The position numbers and the translations under genes are program-made. From Chryseobacterium indologenes (GTDB taxonomy: Bacteria; Bacteroidota; Bacteroidia; Flavobacteriales; Weeksellaceae): 64,000 nt of DNA. The stretch is taken from positions 60,937-124,936 of the forward strand of contig NZ_LJOD01000014.1 of assembly GCF_001295265.1 (NCBI RefSeq). The letters are read 5' to 3'. This document shows, in pieces, positions 25,529 through 36,042 of the stretch; the first letter of the stretch is position 1, and every line of letters begins with the position of its first letter. Under the pieces are notes generated by a model that saw only the letters and a program-made list of their open reading frames with translations, was not told the DNA's origin and made no database searches.

Positions 25529-26794
25529 TTAATTGTTCTTTATTGAATAATAAATTTCTTTTAGCGTTTCTCCGTTGGTATGTATACTATGTCTTTTATG
25601 CCCAGCCTCTTTCTCGTTTTTGGATAATTCTATATTGGATGTATTATGAAACACTTCGCAAACAATGCGGGCAAGCGATTCTACTTCTTCATATCGATAT
25701 AAATAACCTGTTTTATCATCTTCTATCATATTTGGAACTCCTCCGCAGTATGAAGAGACAACCGGAACTCCCAGGATTTGAGCTTCACCTAAAGAATTCG
25801 GACTGTTTTCGATTGATGAAGGACATACAAAAACGTTGGATTTCAGATACATTTGTATCATTTGTTCTTCATTTAACCCTCCAAGAAATACTACTTTGGA
25901 CTCAAGTCCGTATTTCTTTATCAAATTTGAAATATAGCGGGCATATGGCCCCATCGTTAATTTTTCTCTGAAAGTATTACACTGGATAATATTCTTTCCA
26001 CCAATATATATTTTAGTATCTGGATAAGATCTTAGAATTAAAGGAAGAGCTTTTATTACCTGATGAATCCCCTTTAAAGGTACCATTCCCTGACTTAAAA
26101 ATATAGAATGCTTTTCACATTGTTCATAATTCCATGATTGTGTATAAAAGCCTTCTCTTAGTGTTTCATTACAAAAATGATATTTAGCATTCGGATTTAT
26201 TGCCCACACATGATCTTTATCCCAGTCAGTTCTTCCTATTATGTTGGTGACAGTCTTGATATATTCTATTTCTGTTTTCCCCCTTTTCTCCATTTGATAC
26301 TGCTGATCATAAAGTGTATTTTTCCTTATTTTATCATACAGGGAGGTGTTATCATCAATTTCGGATTTTGATAAGCTACCTAAAAAATATCTTGTATAAA
26401 CGCTTGTAAGTCCTTGTATTGAAACAACACATTGATGAGCTCCGCTAGCTTTTATATAGGATAGCCCATAAGGAAATTCTGTTCCATGTATATGAACAAT
26501 GTCCGGATTAAAAGAATTATTAATGGTTTTCCATACTTCTCCAGCCACTTGATTCATTTCAGAAATATCTTTTTCAGGTACCAAAAAATAAGTTATATTG
26601 TTAACAACAATTTCCTGAAGCTCTGTTCCTGCATACACTGAAGCTACAGCTAAAGAAACATCTGCCTGAGATGAAAGGTATTTTGAAAGGGCAAACATCC
26701 AACCTCCTACAAAGGGTTTGGGTAAGTTTATTTTCTCACAGATATCCGGTAACAGAATATTTGTTATCCACAAAACATTAATTTTTTTATTCAT
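25529..26794 (-). CDS. GT4-family glycosyltransferase
   Basis: A 421-residue glycosyltransferase. Visible parts are VLWITNILLPDICEKINLP and PFVGGWMFALSKYL at the N-terminus, IVHIHGTEFPYGLSY, SIFLSQGMVPLKGIHQVIKA at the start of the donor domain, VVFLGGLNEEQMIQMY, and FVCPSSIENSPNSLGEAQIL with VVSSYCGGVPNMI, the classical GT4 EX7E region. It is directly adjacent to wzy. Specificity is unknown. Confidence 0.88.
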   Translation of the reverse strand: MNKKINVLWITNILLPDICEKINLPKPFVGGWMFALSKYLSSQADVSLAVASVYAGTELQEIVVNNITYFLVPEKDISEMNQVAGEVWKTINNSFNPDIVHIHGTEFPYGLSYIKASGAHQCVVSIQGLTSVYTRYFLGSLSKSEIDDNTSLYDKIRKNTLYDQQYQMEKRGKTEIEYIKTVTNIIGRTDWDKDHVWAINPNAKYHFCNETLREGFYTQSWNYEQCEKHSIFLSQGMVPLKGIHQVIKALPLILRSYPDTKIYIGGKNIIQCNTFREKLTMGPYARYISNLIKKYGLESKVVFLGGLNEEQMIQMYLKSNVFVCPSSIENSPNSLGEAQILGVPVVSSYCGGVPNMIEDDKTGYLYRYEEVESLARIVCEVFHNTSNIELSKNEKEAGHKRHSIHTNGETLKEIYYSIKNN

Positions 26795-28024
26795 CTATAT
26801 CAAGTGTTTTTCTATTTCTTGATCTGTAGCACTGATTACTTTTTTGTTCCAGCACATAGCAATACAATACCATACCAAAAAGAATCGTATGTTAAACATT
26901 AATACCCCAGCTGGTATAGCCTCAATAACATACAGAATCAAGAAGCCACTGCAGACTTTCAAATAGTAATTTTTAGATTTAAAAATCCCATTTATTAAAG
27001 CAATCAAAATAATGAGAGCAAAAGGGATTATATATATTAATCCTCCTTTAAGAATTAAATTGAGATATCCAGCTTCAATAATATTCCTGTCATCAGCCAT
27101 TTCGTCATCTAATCCAAAAACATAATCTGTCTCGTATAAATTATATTCGCCGCTAATTCCTCTTCCTGCGATCCAGCTCATGTTATCCATATCTCTATTA
27201 AAATCCCGTAAAACAGCTCCTCTAGTATCAACATCAAGTTTTTCTGCAAATTCACCAAATAATGCTTCAAAAAAGAGATTATACGCAATAATAGCGCCAA
27301 ACCCGATTACCAAGGTCGCTATAATAAGCATAAGCTTCTTCAGCTTACTTGCATTCTTATTAAGATAGTTTATAAAGATAAAAAGCATAAAGGTCCAGCT
27401 AAATATCCATACTAAACTTCTTCTTGCTGCCATCAATGCAATTAAGAAACCTACAATAAAAACAATAACCGAAATTATTTTCTGTTTTTTTGTTAATTTG
27501 GAAAAACTTAAAAACAAAAAAAAGTTTGGAAAGCAGAGGTATTTTATACTGTCTTCAATATACGCTGTCAGAGTTAACTTCTGACTATCCACAATGAGCG
27601 TTAATATTATCGTTGCCAGAAAAAATATATTAACAATATGAATACTCTTCAGTATATCTTTAAAATCTTCAATCCGGAAAAAACGAGTAAAAAACATTAA
27701 AAAATAAGGGAGTAGAACATAAGGGGATAAAGTAATACTCCTTATATAATCATAACTCAGCTCAAATCCTTTTAAGCTTATATATAAGGTCCAGACTCCT
27801 AAAAAAATATATAATATATTTTTTCTAAGCGCTAGATTATTCTTTCTATATCGAAACATTTCAAAAGCGCTCACTGCTACTAACAGTATTGAGGCTAATA
27901 ATGATCCATAGTAAAGCATAACTTTAATATCATCATACAAAAGAGCTAAAACATTAAGTATAGACAATAATGTTAAGAAAAAGAACTGTAATTTTATTAG
28001 CGGAACTTTCTTTATAACTATCAT
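26795..28024 (-). CDS. Wzy-like polysaccharide polymerase
   Basis: A 409-residue integral membrane protein with about ten to twelve hydrophobic segments and a large periplasmic loop (about residues 250-320, containing DTRGAVLRDFNRDMDNMSW and IAGRGISGEYNLYETDY). This topology and the 'GRG' loop are typical of O-antigen/capsule polymerases, which join repeat units on the periplasmic side. Sequence similarity within the family is always low, so the call rests on topology and its place next to wzx and the glycosyltransferases. Confidence 0.75.
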   Translation of the reverse strand: MIVIKKVPLIKLQFFFLTLLSILNVLALLYDDIKVMLYYGSLLASILLVAVSAFEMFRYRKNNLALRKNILYIFLGVWTLYISLKGFELSYDYIRSITLSPYVLLPYFLMFFTRFFRIEDFKDILKSIHIVNIFFLATIILTLIVDSQKLTLTAYIEDSIKYLCFPNFFLFLSFSKLTKKQKIISVIVFIVGFLIALMAARRSLVWIFSWTFMLFIFINYLNKNASKLKKLMLIIATLVIGFGAIIAYNLFFEALFGEFAEKLDVDTRGAVLRDFNRDMDNMSWIAGRGISGEYNLYETDYVFGLDDEMADDRNIIEAGYLNLILKGGLIYIIPFALIILIALINGIFKSKNYYLKVCSGFLILYVIEAIPAGVLMFNIRFFLVWYCIAMCWNKKVISATDQEIEKHLI

Positions 28025-28029
28025 CTGTT

Positions 28030-29394
28030 TCAGCTTTTGTTTTTAAAAATTTTCAGATATTGTATTGGAGCTAAAATAATTGCATTAAAATTAGAAATTG
28101 TAGCTGCAATAATAACCGATTCCACTCCCCAATTAAATACTTTGATAAATAGCATTGTAAGCCCAATAAATAAAAAGGGAGAAACTAAAGACGCTTTGAA
28201 TTGAACATCCAATGCACTTATTCCGTTAAGTATTATACAATAAACACTACCAAAAAAAGACAATGCTGTAAATAAAAACATACATAATGATATTGAAAAA
28301 GGGATTGTTATATGTGCTTTCCCCAACCATAAATCATATACAATGTTTGATGCCATTAGCATTACAAATCCTATTAATGTTAGACCTATTGCTATTTTAC
28401 GATATTTATTTTCTGCACTTTTTATCCACTGATAATCTTTTTTAGCATACGCATCTGTTACAGCAGACCAAAGAGGTGTCATAAAAATAGCCATCAGCAT
28501 AGTTAAAATACTAAAATATTTAAATACAATATTATATACTGTAACATCATCTGCCCCATAATTTCTGATAATAATAAAATTGGCAGTCTGATATTGGATA
28601 ATACCTGCTATCTGAATAATAAAAAACTTAAATCCAACCCCCATTAAATCTTTAGTTAAAGAAAAATTCACTGAAGATAAAGATGGCTTTATTTCTTTAA
28701 GTTTTGTATAAAAACTTGATAAATTGAAAAAAATTAAAATTATTACAGGTGCAATGCAGAGCCCATATGCAAGATTAGTGAGAGAACCTGTTGTATATTT
28801 GGTTAACAAGAATATGACAATTAAAGAAACGGCTTGTTCTGCCAATGTTTGTAAAGAAGCTTTTGCCGGAGATTGATATGCTAGTAAAATAATATGAATT
28901 GTAGAAAGTACAAATCTCGCACAGAAATAACCTACTGATATTATAGCCACTTTGCTCAATTCAGAAGACAATCCTGTAGAAACTTTCAATAAATCAGACC
29001 AATTGATAAAAAGGTTTGCAAAAAAAAACACGGCAAATATTCCAACAGAAATCAATGTCAAAATTGCATAAGTGGTACTTACATATTGCCTTGCACGTGA
29101 TATATCTCCAATGGCTAAACTTTCTGTTAATTTATTTCTAAGACCATTGTTCAGACCTATATCAAAAAAACTCATCCAACCTACAATGGAACTTAGAGTT
29201 AACCATACTCCATATGATTCAGCATCAACATATTTAATAGTAAGAGGCAGAATCAAAAAAGAAATAGGGAGAGATAATAATCGCGTTATAAAAAGAAAAA
29301 ATATATTCTTCTTTGCTTTTATGGATCTGTTATCCCCATTTTTAAAAAAAGAGCTTAAATAGCCTAGGGTTGTATTTTTTAATTGCGTAAACAT
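28030..29394 (-). CDS. Wzx-like repeat-unit flippase (MATE/MOP superfamily)
   Basis: A 454-residue protein with about twelve to fourteen membrane segments. The N-terminus has NIFFLFITRLLSLPISFLIL and a conserved SYGVWLTLSSIVGWMSFFDI segment followed by GLNNGLRNKL, typical of polysaccharide flippases. It moves undecaprenyl-linked repeat units across the inner membrane. It lies between the nucleotide-sugar dehydrogenase and wzy, as usual for Wzx/Wzy loci. Confidence 0.88.
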   Translation of the reverse strand: MFTQLKNTTLGYLSSFFKNGDNRSIKAKKNIFFLFITRLLSLPISFLILPLTIKYVDAESYGVWLTLSSIVGWMSFFDIGLNNGLRNKLTESLAIGDISRARQYVSTTYAILTLISVGIFAVFFFANLFINWSDLLKVSTGLSSELSKVAIISVGYFCARFVLSTIHIILLAYQSPAKASLQTLAEQAVSLIVIFLLTKYTTGSLTNLAYGLCIAPVIILIFFNLSSFYTKLKEIKPSLSSVNFSLTKDLMGVGFKFFIIQIAGIIQYQTANFIIIRNYGADDVTVYNIVFKYFSILTMLMAIFMTPLWSAVTDAYAKKDYQWIKSAENKYRKIAIGLTLIGFVMLMASNIVYDLWLGKAHITIPFSISLCMFLFTALSFFGSVYCIILNGISALDVQFKASLVSPFLFIGLTMLFIKVFNWGVESVIIAATISNFNAIILAPIQYLKIFKNKS

Positions 29395-29435
29395 TCGAGT
29401 AAATAAAGATTAAATTCATTAAATTAATAATGAAT

Positions 29436-30728
29436 TTATAGCCTTGCATCAACCAATTTTCTATCCAGACACGCCTTAGTATCAAATATTATAGCATTAT
29501 CTTTTTTTAATTTATCTAAATCCATTGTAAGGAATTCACTATGAGAAACTGCAATAATAAGAGAATCATACTTAATATCTTCATAAAGAGTATCTAGCAG
29601 ATCAATACCATATTCATGCTTAACTTCCTGTTTACTAGCCCATGGATCATATATATCCACATTAATTCCATAGTCTTCAAGTTCTCTATATATATCCACC
29701 ACTTTTGTATTTCTTACATCCGGACAATTTTCCTTGAATGTAATCCCAAGTATAAGAGCTTGCGAACCTTTAATAATCCCTCCTTTGGATATTAGTAATT
29801 TGACAACTTTAGAAGCAATAAATTTAGCAATAGAATCATTTACACGTCTTCCTGATAAAATTACATCTGGATGATATCCTAGCTGCTCGGCTTTATGGGC
29901 TAAATAATAAGGATCAACAGAAATACAGTGCCCCCCTACCAATCCTGGTTTATATTTCAAAAAATTATACTTAGTCCCCGCTGCTTCTAGAACATCATTA
30001 GTATCGATACCTATCCTATCAAAAATTAAAGCTAATTCATTTACGAAAGAAATATTTACATCTCTTTGTGCATTTTCAATAGCTTTTGAAGCTTCAGCAA
30101 CTTTAATACTGGAAGCTTTATGAGTGCCTGCAGTAATAATTTTTTTATACAGATTATCCACTTCCGTAGCAATATCTTCTGTGGATCCTGATGTAACCTT
30201 CATTACATTGGTAAGAGTATTTACCTTATCTCCGGGATTAATTCTTTCTGGAGAATATCCTACATAAAAATCCTTATTATATACCAGTCCAGAAAATTTT
30301 TCTAGTACAGGAACACATTCTTCTTCTGTACATCCGGGAAAGACAGTAGACTCATATATTATTATATCTCCTTGTTTTATTATCTCTCCAAGCATTTTGG
30401 AAGCAGAAATTAAGGGATTTAAATCAGGAGCATTAAATTTATCTATAGGCGTAGGAACTGTAACTATATATATATTAGCATTCGCAATATCAGATAACTC
30501 ACTTGTTCCTTTGTATCCAATCTCACCTTTTGAACTCTTGTATCTTTCTAAACCTTCAGTAAGTTTTTCAACTTCGGCTTCAAGTGTTACATCTTCCCCA
30601 TTATTAAGCTGGTATATTCTCTGTTCATTTATGTCAAATCCAAGTACACTATAATATTTTGAAAATTCTAAAGCCAGTGGTAACCCTACGTAGCCTTGGC
30701 CTATAACAGCAATTTTATAAGTATTCAT
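29436..30728 (-). CDS. UDP-N-acetylhexosamine 6-dehydrogenase (WbpO/TviB type)
   Basis: A 430-residue nucleotide-sugar dehydrogenase that oxidises a UDP-HexNAc to its uronic acid. NAD-binding motif IAVIGQGYVGLPLALEFSKY, then TVPTPID, YESTVFPGCTEEECVP, YSPERINPGD, KVAEASKAIENAQRDVNI, and the catalytic segment GLVGGHCISVDPYYLAHK with the active Cys. The HPDVILSGRRVNDSI stretch resembles WbpO/TviB/WbpA enzymes acting on UDP-GalNAc or UDP-GlcNAc rather than UDP-glucose dehydrogenase. Its start overlaps wzc by 4 nt. Confidence 0.88.
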   Translation of the reverse strand: MNTYKIAVIGQGYVGLPLALEFSKYYSVLGFDINEQRIYQLNNGEDVTLEAEVEKLTEGLERYKSSKGEIGYKGTSELSDIANANIYIVTVPTPIDKFNAPDLNPLISASKMLGEIIKQGDIIIYESTVFPGCTEEECVPVLEKFSGLVYNKDFYVGYSPERINPGDKVNTLTNVMKVTSGSTEDIATEVDNLYKKIITAGTHKASSIKVAEASKAIENAQRDVNISFVNELALIFDRIGIDTNDVLEAAGTKYNFLKYKPGLVGGHCISVDPYYLAHKAEQLGYHPDVILSGRRVNDSIAKFIASKVVKLLISKGGIIKGSQALILGITFKENCPDVRNTKVVDIYRELEDYGINVDIYDPWASKQEVKHEYGIDLLDTLYEDIKYDSLIIAVSHSEFLTMDLDKLKKDNAIIFDTKACLDRKLVDARL

Positions 30729-33118
30729 CGTTTGAATGTTTTTGTAATCTTACTAAACCAATTGGTATGTTCTACATTATTATATCCGTAACCGTATTTA
30801 TTGTTATACCCTAAGCTTTCTTTATTTACATCATTCAAAACAAAACCAACATTCTTAATTTTGCCAAGATCAATATTATTATTAGCAAATTCAGTCAATG
30901 CTTTTTCTGTATATCTTGATCTGGAAACATAAATGGTTACATCTGCTAATTCAGCAATTAAGAAAGTATCTGTTACCAAAAGTAATGGGGCGGTATCTAA
31001 GATAATATAATCATATTTAGCCTTTAGTTCTTCTAATAATTTTTCATATCTACCGTTTGATAACAACTCTGTAGGATTAGGTGGAATCATACCCGAATAA
31101 ATAACATCCAAATCTGGATTAAAAGATGAAATATGTATAATATCTTCCAACTTGGTTTGATCTGAATATAAATACTCAGTAAGTCCTGCTAATCCTTTTC
31201 TAGCAGGATTATATCTTTGCAGCTGAGGGTTTCTGATATCTGAACCTATAATAATTGCCTTTTTCTTAGGGTTTGCTAATGTTAAAGCCAAATTAACAGA
31301 AGTAAATGTTTTTCCTTCTCCTTTTACAGTTGAAGTTACAAATACAACTTTACCTTTCTTTTCTTTAGGAAGCATAAAATTCATATTTGTAATAAGAATT
31401 CTGAATGCCTCTGCCATAGGGGTTATATCATTTACCCGTACGATATCTGAATCTCCTTTTTCAAGACTAGGTAATTCTGCAATTACCGGAGCATGTACAA
31501 GTTTATCTAGGTCATGTTTAGTTATAATCTTATTATTAAACATTTCAATCAGATAGATCAATAAGAATGGTATTAATAATCCAATAAATAATCCGCCTGC
31601 GTAGATAACTATTTTTTTAGGAGATACAGGAGCACTTGATGCATAGGCTAGATCTATTACTCTTGCTTTAGGAGCAGTAATAGATTGTGCTATAGCTGTC
31701 TCTTCTCTTTTTTTTAGTAATAATAAGTATAAATTCTCTTTTATCTGTTGTTGTCTTTCAATACTTCTAAATATCTTTTCAATAGAAGGTAATTTAGATA
31801 TTTTACCTGAAACTTTATTCTGTTCTCCAAGATATTCATTTCTAGCCAATTCCAATCCATCTCTATTTTTTTGTAAACTTTGTATAATAGAGGTACGCAT
31901 TGAATTTATTTGTTTCGTAACATCTATTACCGCAGGGTTTTCTGGCGTAGCAGACTCTAACAATCTGGTTCTCTGTAATATTAATTGATTATAAAGTGAA
32001 ATTCCGGAAGTTGCTTCAGGATTGCTCAAGCCTACATTAGATGGCAGGACCTGATAAAGTCCTTGTTTATTGACAAATCCAATCAAAGTATTAGTTAATT
32101 CCAGCTGAGCATCAAGATCAAGTTGTTTAGCTCTGGCCGCAGCTGAACTTTCCAAGCCTATTCTAGCTTCAGTTTCTAGGTCCGTAAGGTTATTTTTAGT
32201 TTTAAAATTTTCTTTCTGATCTTCTACTTGTCCTAACTCAACCGAAAGTTTTTTAATTCGATCTTCTATAAAATCTAGCGTTTTTTTAGACTCTAGATTT
32301 TTATCTGTTATAGCATCATTATTATATGCAATAACAAGTGAGTTTATTATATCTTTGGCTTTTTCTACCTGAGGATATACTAACCCTAATCCAACCACTG
32401 TAGATTTCTTGCTATTTACTCCTATACTTGAAATACTTTGAAGACTAGTTACTTTAGACTCAAGAGATGAAATAGTTAAATTGAGCTCATTAACATTTAG
32501 TCCTTTAACTGTTAATGGATTAAAAATAGAATTTTTAACAATAATAATATTAGCATATGGCAGACTTATTGTCTGGCCAAAGCCGGAAACAATCTTTTTA
32601 TTAAGTTCATCCGAAGTTAATGTCAAACTATTCCCATTAATACTAAGATGTAATGGTTTACTTGGGAAAACGCTCAAAGGCTTTTCGTTGATGACCTTTA
32701 CTAATATGGGTGAAGATTCTTTATAAAGTTCTAACCCTTTAAATTTATTTTCCGCATAAACACTTGCTTGTAAATCTAATGATGTAACTACATCACGCAT
32801 TAATTTTTTAGACTTTAGAATCTCTATTTCATTATCAATGCTATTAGTTTTCATCCCACCAAAACCGGATAAGTCTTCAAGCACTCCAAATTCACCGTTA
32901 GAGGCTGTATTTTTAGAATCTTTAATCAGGATACTACTCTTAATTTCATAAACCGGAGTTATAAGTTTCATTAAAAAGTAGCTTAGAAATAAAAATAAAA
33001 GAGCTGAAATAATGAACCAAGGCCACTTTCTTACATATGGTTTTACAATTTCATTAATATCAATATTATTCGGACTGTTTTCCACTTCAGAAAAGTGTAA
33101 GGATTGCTGATTACTCAT
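30725..33118 (-). CDS. wzc: Wzc-like tyrosine autokinase / polysaccharide co-polymerase
   Basis: A 797-residue inner-membrane protein. The N-terminal Wzz domain has a first membrane segment (WFIISALLFLFLSYFLM), a long periplasmic coiled-coil part, and a second segment (KIVIYAGGLFIGLLIPFLLI) near residue 510. The cytoplasmic BY-kinase domain has Walker A TSTVKGEGKTF near residue 596, Walker A' IIGSDIRNPQ and Walker B YIILDTAPLL. The C-terminal tail has a Tyr cluster (YNNKYGYGYNN) near residue 770, the autophosphorylation site. It controls chain length and export with Wza. No cognate Wzb phosphatase is in the window. Confidence 0.94.
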   Translation of the reverse strand: MSNQQSLHFSEVENSPNNIDINEIVKPYVRKWPWFIISALLFLFLSYFLMKLITPVYEIKSSILIKDSKNTASNGEFGVLEDLSGFGGMKTNSIDNEIEILKSKKLMRDVVTSLDLQASVYAENKFKGLELYKESSPILVKVINEKPLSVFPSKPLHLSINGNSLTLTSDELNKKIVSGFGQTISLPYANIIIVKNSIFNPLTVKGLNVNELNLTISSLESKVTSLQSISSIGVNSKKSTVVGLGLVYPQVEKAKDIINSLVIAYNNDAITDKNLESKKTLDFIEDRIKKLSVELGQVEDQKENFKTKNNLTDLETEARIGLESSAAARAKQLDLDAQLELTNTLIGFVNKQGLYQVLPSNVGLSNPEATSGISLYNQLILQRTRLLESATPENPAVIDVTKQINSMRTSIIQSLQKNRDGLELARNEYLGEQNKVSGKISKLPSIEKIFRSIERQQQIKENLYLLLLKKREETAIAQSITAPKARVIDLAYASSAPVSPKKIVIYAGGLFIGLLIPFLLIYLIEMFNNKIITKHDLDKLVHAPVIAELPSLEKGDSDIVRVNDITPMAEAFRILITNMNFMLPKEKKGKVVFVTSTVKGEGKTFTSVNLALTLANPKKKAIIIGSDIRNPQLQRYNPARKGLAGLTEYLYSDQTKLEDIIHISSFNPDLDVIYSGMIPPNPTELLSNGRYEKLLEELKAKYDYIILDTAPLLLVTDTFLIAELADVTIYVSRSRYTEKALTEFANNNIDLGKIKNVGFVLNDVNKESLGYNNKYGYGYNNVEHTNWFSKITKTFKR

Positions 33119-33125
33119 TAATTTT

Positions 33126-33944
33126 TTATTTCTTAAATAAACCTACAACAACTGCAATTGCTGTAACGGCAATAGAAGCGGCTGATAAATAAAGTGCTGT
33201 ATTTGGATTTTGTCTGGCTGTTAATTCTTTTGTGCCATTAGAGGCAACTATTATCGCATCTCCTTGTTTTAAATTATAAAAAGGAGAATTCATTAGATTA
33301 GCATCATGAAGATTTACTTTCCCATGAATAACTTTCCCATCTTCATGTCGGATTACTAATACATTATCTCTTTTTCCATACATTGTAAGATCCCCAGCTA
33401 AACCTAGCGCATTCCAAATAGTACCTTGTCCATTGGCAATAGTATAATCCCCTTGTCTATTCACTTCACCTAGTACCGTAACTTTAAAATTGGCTAGCCT
33501 TACATTCACTGTTGGGTTAATAACGTATTTTGTCATTCTATCTCGTAAGTCGTTTTTGAAATCAGCGAGTGACTTTCCTGAGGTCGTAAGCTTTCCAAGA
33601 ATTGGGAAATCTATATTTCCATCTGCATCTACCTGATAGGTAGGTCCAGAAATAGTCATTCCTCCTTGATTAGGTGTATTTCCCCCTGCAAAACTATTGG
33701 TCTGAATAAGTTCAGATGATGAATAGTTTTGATTAAACGGCTTAACAACATCCATATCTTTTGCTGTGATCACAATAACCAGCTGATCACCAGGCTGAAT
33801 TGTAGAACTAGAGTTTTTTGCAGAGGCTTCGATAGCAACATTTTCTATATTCTGCATATAATTCAATTCATTATTGGCTTTATCTTTAACCTTACAGGAA
33901 ACTAATATAAACACTGATAATATGGTCAATATTTTACCTTTCAT
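33126..33944 (-). CDS. wza: Wza-like polysaccharide export lipoprotein
   Basis: A 272-residue outer-membrane exporter of the poly-export/SLBB family. The N-terminus is a lipoprotein signal (MKGKILTILSVFILVSC, lipobox LVSC). The export domain begins STIQPGDQLVIVITA and continues YQVDADGNIDFPILGKLTTSGK, followed by SLBB-type repeats (VTVLGEVNRQGDYTI, GDAIIVASNG). A hydrophobic C-terminal helix (YLSAASIAVTAIAVVVGLF) could span the outer membrane as in Wza. wzc follows 7 bp later. A TATATTTG box lies upstream. Confidence 0.93.
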   Translation of the reverse strand: MKGKILTILSVFILVSCKVKDKANNELNYMQNIENVAIEASAKNSSSTIQPGDQLVIVITAKDMDVVKPFNQNYSSSELIQTNSFAGGNTPNQGGMTISGPTYQVDADGNIDFPILGKLTTSGKSLADFKNDLRDRMTKYVINPTVNVRLANFKVTVLGEVNRQGDYTIANGQGTIWNALGLAGDLTMYGKRDNVLVIRHEDGKVIHGKVNLHDANLMNSPFYNLKQGDAIIVASNGTKELTARQNPNTALYLSAASIAVTAIAVVVGLFKK

Positions 33945-33961
33945 CTTATTTTAAAATTGTA

Positions 33962-33969
33962 CAAATATA
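33962..33969 (-). promoter_or_regulatory. Possible internal promoter before wza
   Basis: Minus-strand TATATTTG matches TAnnTTTG, 17 nt before the wza ATG. No -33 TTG is seen, so it may be weak or fortuitous. Confidence 0.35.
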
Positions 33970-33983
33970 ACACTTATATTTTT

Positions 33984-35912
33984 CTATTTATCTAAAGCCT
34001 CATATATAGAATTATTACTTCTAAATTCAGGCACGATGTTTTTCAAAATCTTTACAACTTCCACCTTATCTTTTAATACAGAAGCATCTGTTACTAAATT
34101 AATAAGTTTCTCAATTTCTACAAACTCCATTGTTGGGTCTTTGGAAACCATAATTTTTTCATTGTGTGTAGATAACGTTTTTGCATTATCACTCAGCAGT
34201 TCTTCGTAGAGTTTTTCACCTGGTCTTAATCCTGTATAAATAATCTTAATATCAATATTAGGCTCAAATCCCGACAGCTTAATCATTCTTCTTGCCAGAT
34301 CAAGAATTTTCACAGGTTCACCCATATCAAAAACAAAGATCTCCGCGCCCTTTCCCATTGTTCCGGCCTGCAGTACAAGTTCACATGCTTCAGGAATTGT
34401 CATGAAGTATCTGACAATATCCGGATGGGTAATGGTAACCGGACCGCCAGCTTCAATCTGCCTTTTAAAATGCGGAATAACGGATCCGTTCGATCCTAAA
34501 ACATTACCAAATCTGGTTGTAATAAACTTGGTTGTATTACCATCAACATGCTGTAGAGACTGGACAAACAATTCAGCAGCTCTCTTAGAAGCTCCCATTA
34601 CATTAGTAGGATTCACCGCTTTATCTGTAGAAATCATTACAAATCGGTTGACCTTATAACGGCTGGAAAGTACTGCAATATTTTTTGATCCTAAAACATT
34701 AACACGAATTGCCTCATTAGGATTTTCTTCAACCAAAGGAACATGCTTATAGGCTGCAGCATGATATACCATTGAAAAATTATAGGTCTGAAATAACGGT
34801 TCAATCCTGTGAATATTAGAAACATCAGCCAAAACAAATTTGAATCTGATATGAGGAAATTTCTCCTTCATCTCCAGCTCAATGTCATACAAAGGTGTTT
34901 CTGCCTGATCCAGAACGACAATTAAAGCCGGGCTAAATTGAGCAACCTGTCTTAGAATTTCACTTCCGATAGATCCTGCTCCTCCGGTTACCAGCACATT
35001 CTTATTAAAATGCCTGCTTTTTACCTCTTCATTTTCTATTTTGATAGGTTTTCTGTTCAGAAGATCTTCAATCTGAAGATTCCGGATAGATCCACCCAAA
35101 TCACTGTCTCTTAATTTCTGTACGGAAGGAGCTTTGAATATATTCAGATCTTTTTCTAAAAACAAATTAACCCAGGCGTTCATTTCGTCTTTAGACATCA
35201 TTTCCTTAACGATAATAACCCCGTCTATAATGAGTTCTTCTTTTGTAGCTTCTTCTATTTTTCTTTTTTCATAGATAGGTTTCCCTAATAAGGACGCTCT
35301 TTTTGAGTCTGTTCTTTGAGTTAAAAATCCCACCACCTGATAAGGCAGGCTGGGGTTATCCAGAATAGCACGGGCAATAGCAATAGACTGCTCATCAATT
35401 CCAAGAACCAAAATTCTTTTTTTCAGAGTACTTCTTCTGTATTCTCTTACAATATGAAAAAATTCTTTCACATAAAGTCTGAAGAGAAAAAGCCCCATAA
35501 AGGAGATGATAAAATACAGGACCAGGAAAGGCGTTAAAATAAATTTCCCTCCTGTCACCCAGAAGTAGATGAGATTTACAACACCTATAACCGCCATTGT
35601 ACAGAAACAGGAAATCAGCAGTTTGAAAAGATCAATAAAAGTGGAGTGTCTTATAATTCCTGCATAGGTCTTGAAAAAATACATAAACATGGTATTCACC
35701 ACAATAATAAAGGTAAAAACAATACTTTTATCTTCGTGATAAATAAATTCCTTCTGAGTAATTTTTTCTATAGTATAAGTAGAAAGAAATAAAGATATAA
35801 CCAAAATGATAATATCTATTACAAGTATTATCCATCTGGGAAGATATCTTACATCCGAGAGATTGACAACATTGTCTCCTCCAAATATTTTTTTCCTAAA
35901 AGAGCTGTACAT
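33984..35912 (-). CDS. CapD/WbpM/PglF-type membrane UDP-sugar 4,6-dehydratase
   Basis: A 642-residue inner-membrane enzyme. Four hydrophobic segments lie in the first 150 residues. A first Rossmann-like domain follows (RILVLGIDEQSIAIARAIL), then the dehydratase domain with NVLVTGGAGSIGSEILRQ, ADVSNIHRI, YHAAAYKHVPLVEENP and STDKAVNPTNVMGASKR near residue 434, where Met replaces the usual catalytic Tyr as in WbpM and PglF. It converts UDP-GlcNAc to UDP-2-acetamido-2,6-dideoxy-4-hexulose. The aminotransferase gene directly upstream is the natural next step. It is the first gene of the export part of the locus. Confidence 0.92.
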   Translation of the reverse strand: MYSSFRKKIFGGDNVVNLSDVRYLPRWIILVIDIIILVISLFLSTYTIEKITQKEFIYHEDKSIVFTFIIVVNTMFMYFFKTYAGIIRHSTFIDLFKLLISCFCTMAVIGVVNLIYFWVTGGKFILTPFLVLYFIISFMGLFLFRLYVKEFFHIVREYRRSTLKKRILVLGIDEQSIAIARAILDNPSLPYQVVGFLTQRTDSKRASLLGKPIYEKRKIEEATKEELIIDGVIIVKEMMSKDEMNAWVNLFLEKDLNIFKAPSVQKLRDSDLGGSIRNLQIEDLLNRKPIKIENEEVKSRHFNKNVLVTGGAGSIGSEILRQVAQFSPALIVVLDQAETPLYDIELEMKEKFPHIRFKFVLADVSNIHRIEPLFQTYNFSMVYHAAAYKHVPLVEENPNEAIRVNVLGSKNIAVLSSRYKVNRFVMISTDKAVNPTNVMGASKRAAELFVQSLQHVDGNTTKFITTRFGNVLGSNGSVIPHFKRQIEAGGPVTITHPDIVRYFMTIPEACELVLQAGTMGKGAEIFVFDMGEPVKILDLARRMIKLSGFEPNIDIKIIYTGLRPGEKLYEELLSDNAKTLSTHNEKIMVSKDPTMEFVEIEKLINLVTDASVLKDKVEVVKILKNIVPEFRSNNSIYEALDK

Positions 35913-35985
35913 TGTCTGTATTTGTGTTCATATTTAAAACGGCTAAAACCAATTTTTAATTAATATTAATTTCAAAGCATTGATA

Positions 35986-35993
35986 CAAAATTA
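35986..35993 (-). promoter_or_regulatory. -7 element before the capD-like gene
   Basis: Minus-strand TAATTTTG matches TAnnTTTG, 73 nt before the ATG in the 130-bp gap after the aminotransferase gene. It is a candidate main promoter of the capsule operon; no -33 element is clear. Confidence 0.4.
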
Positions 35994-36042
35994 AAATAAA
36001 ATCCCATCTTTATTTGATTTTCATGAATAAATTTAGGGAATT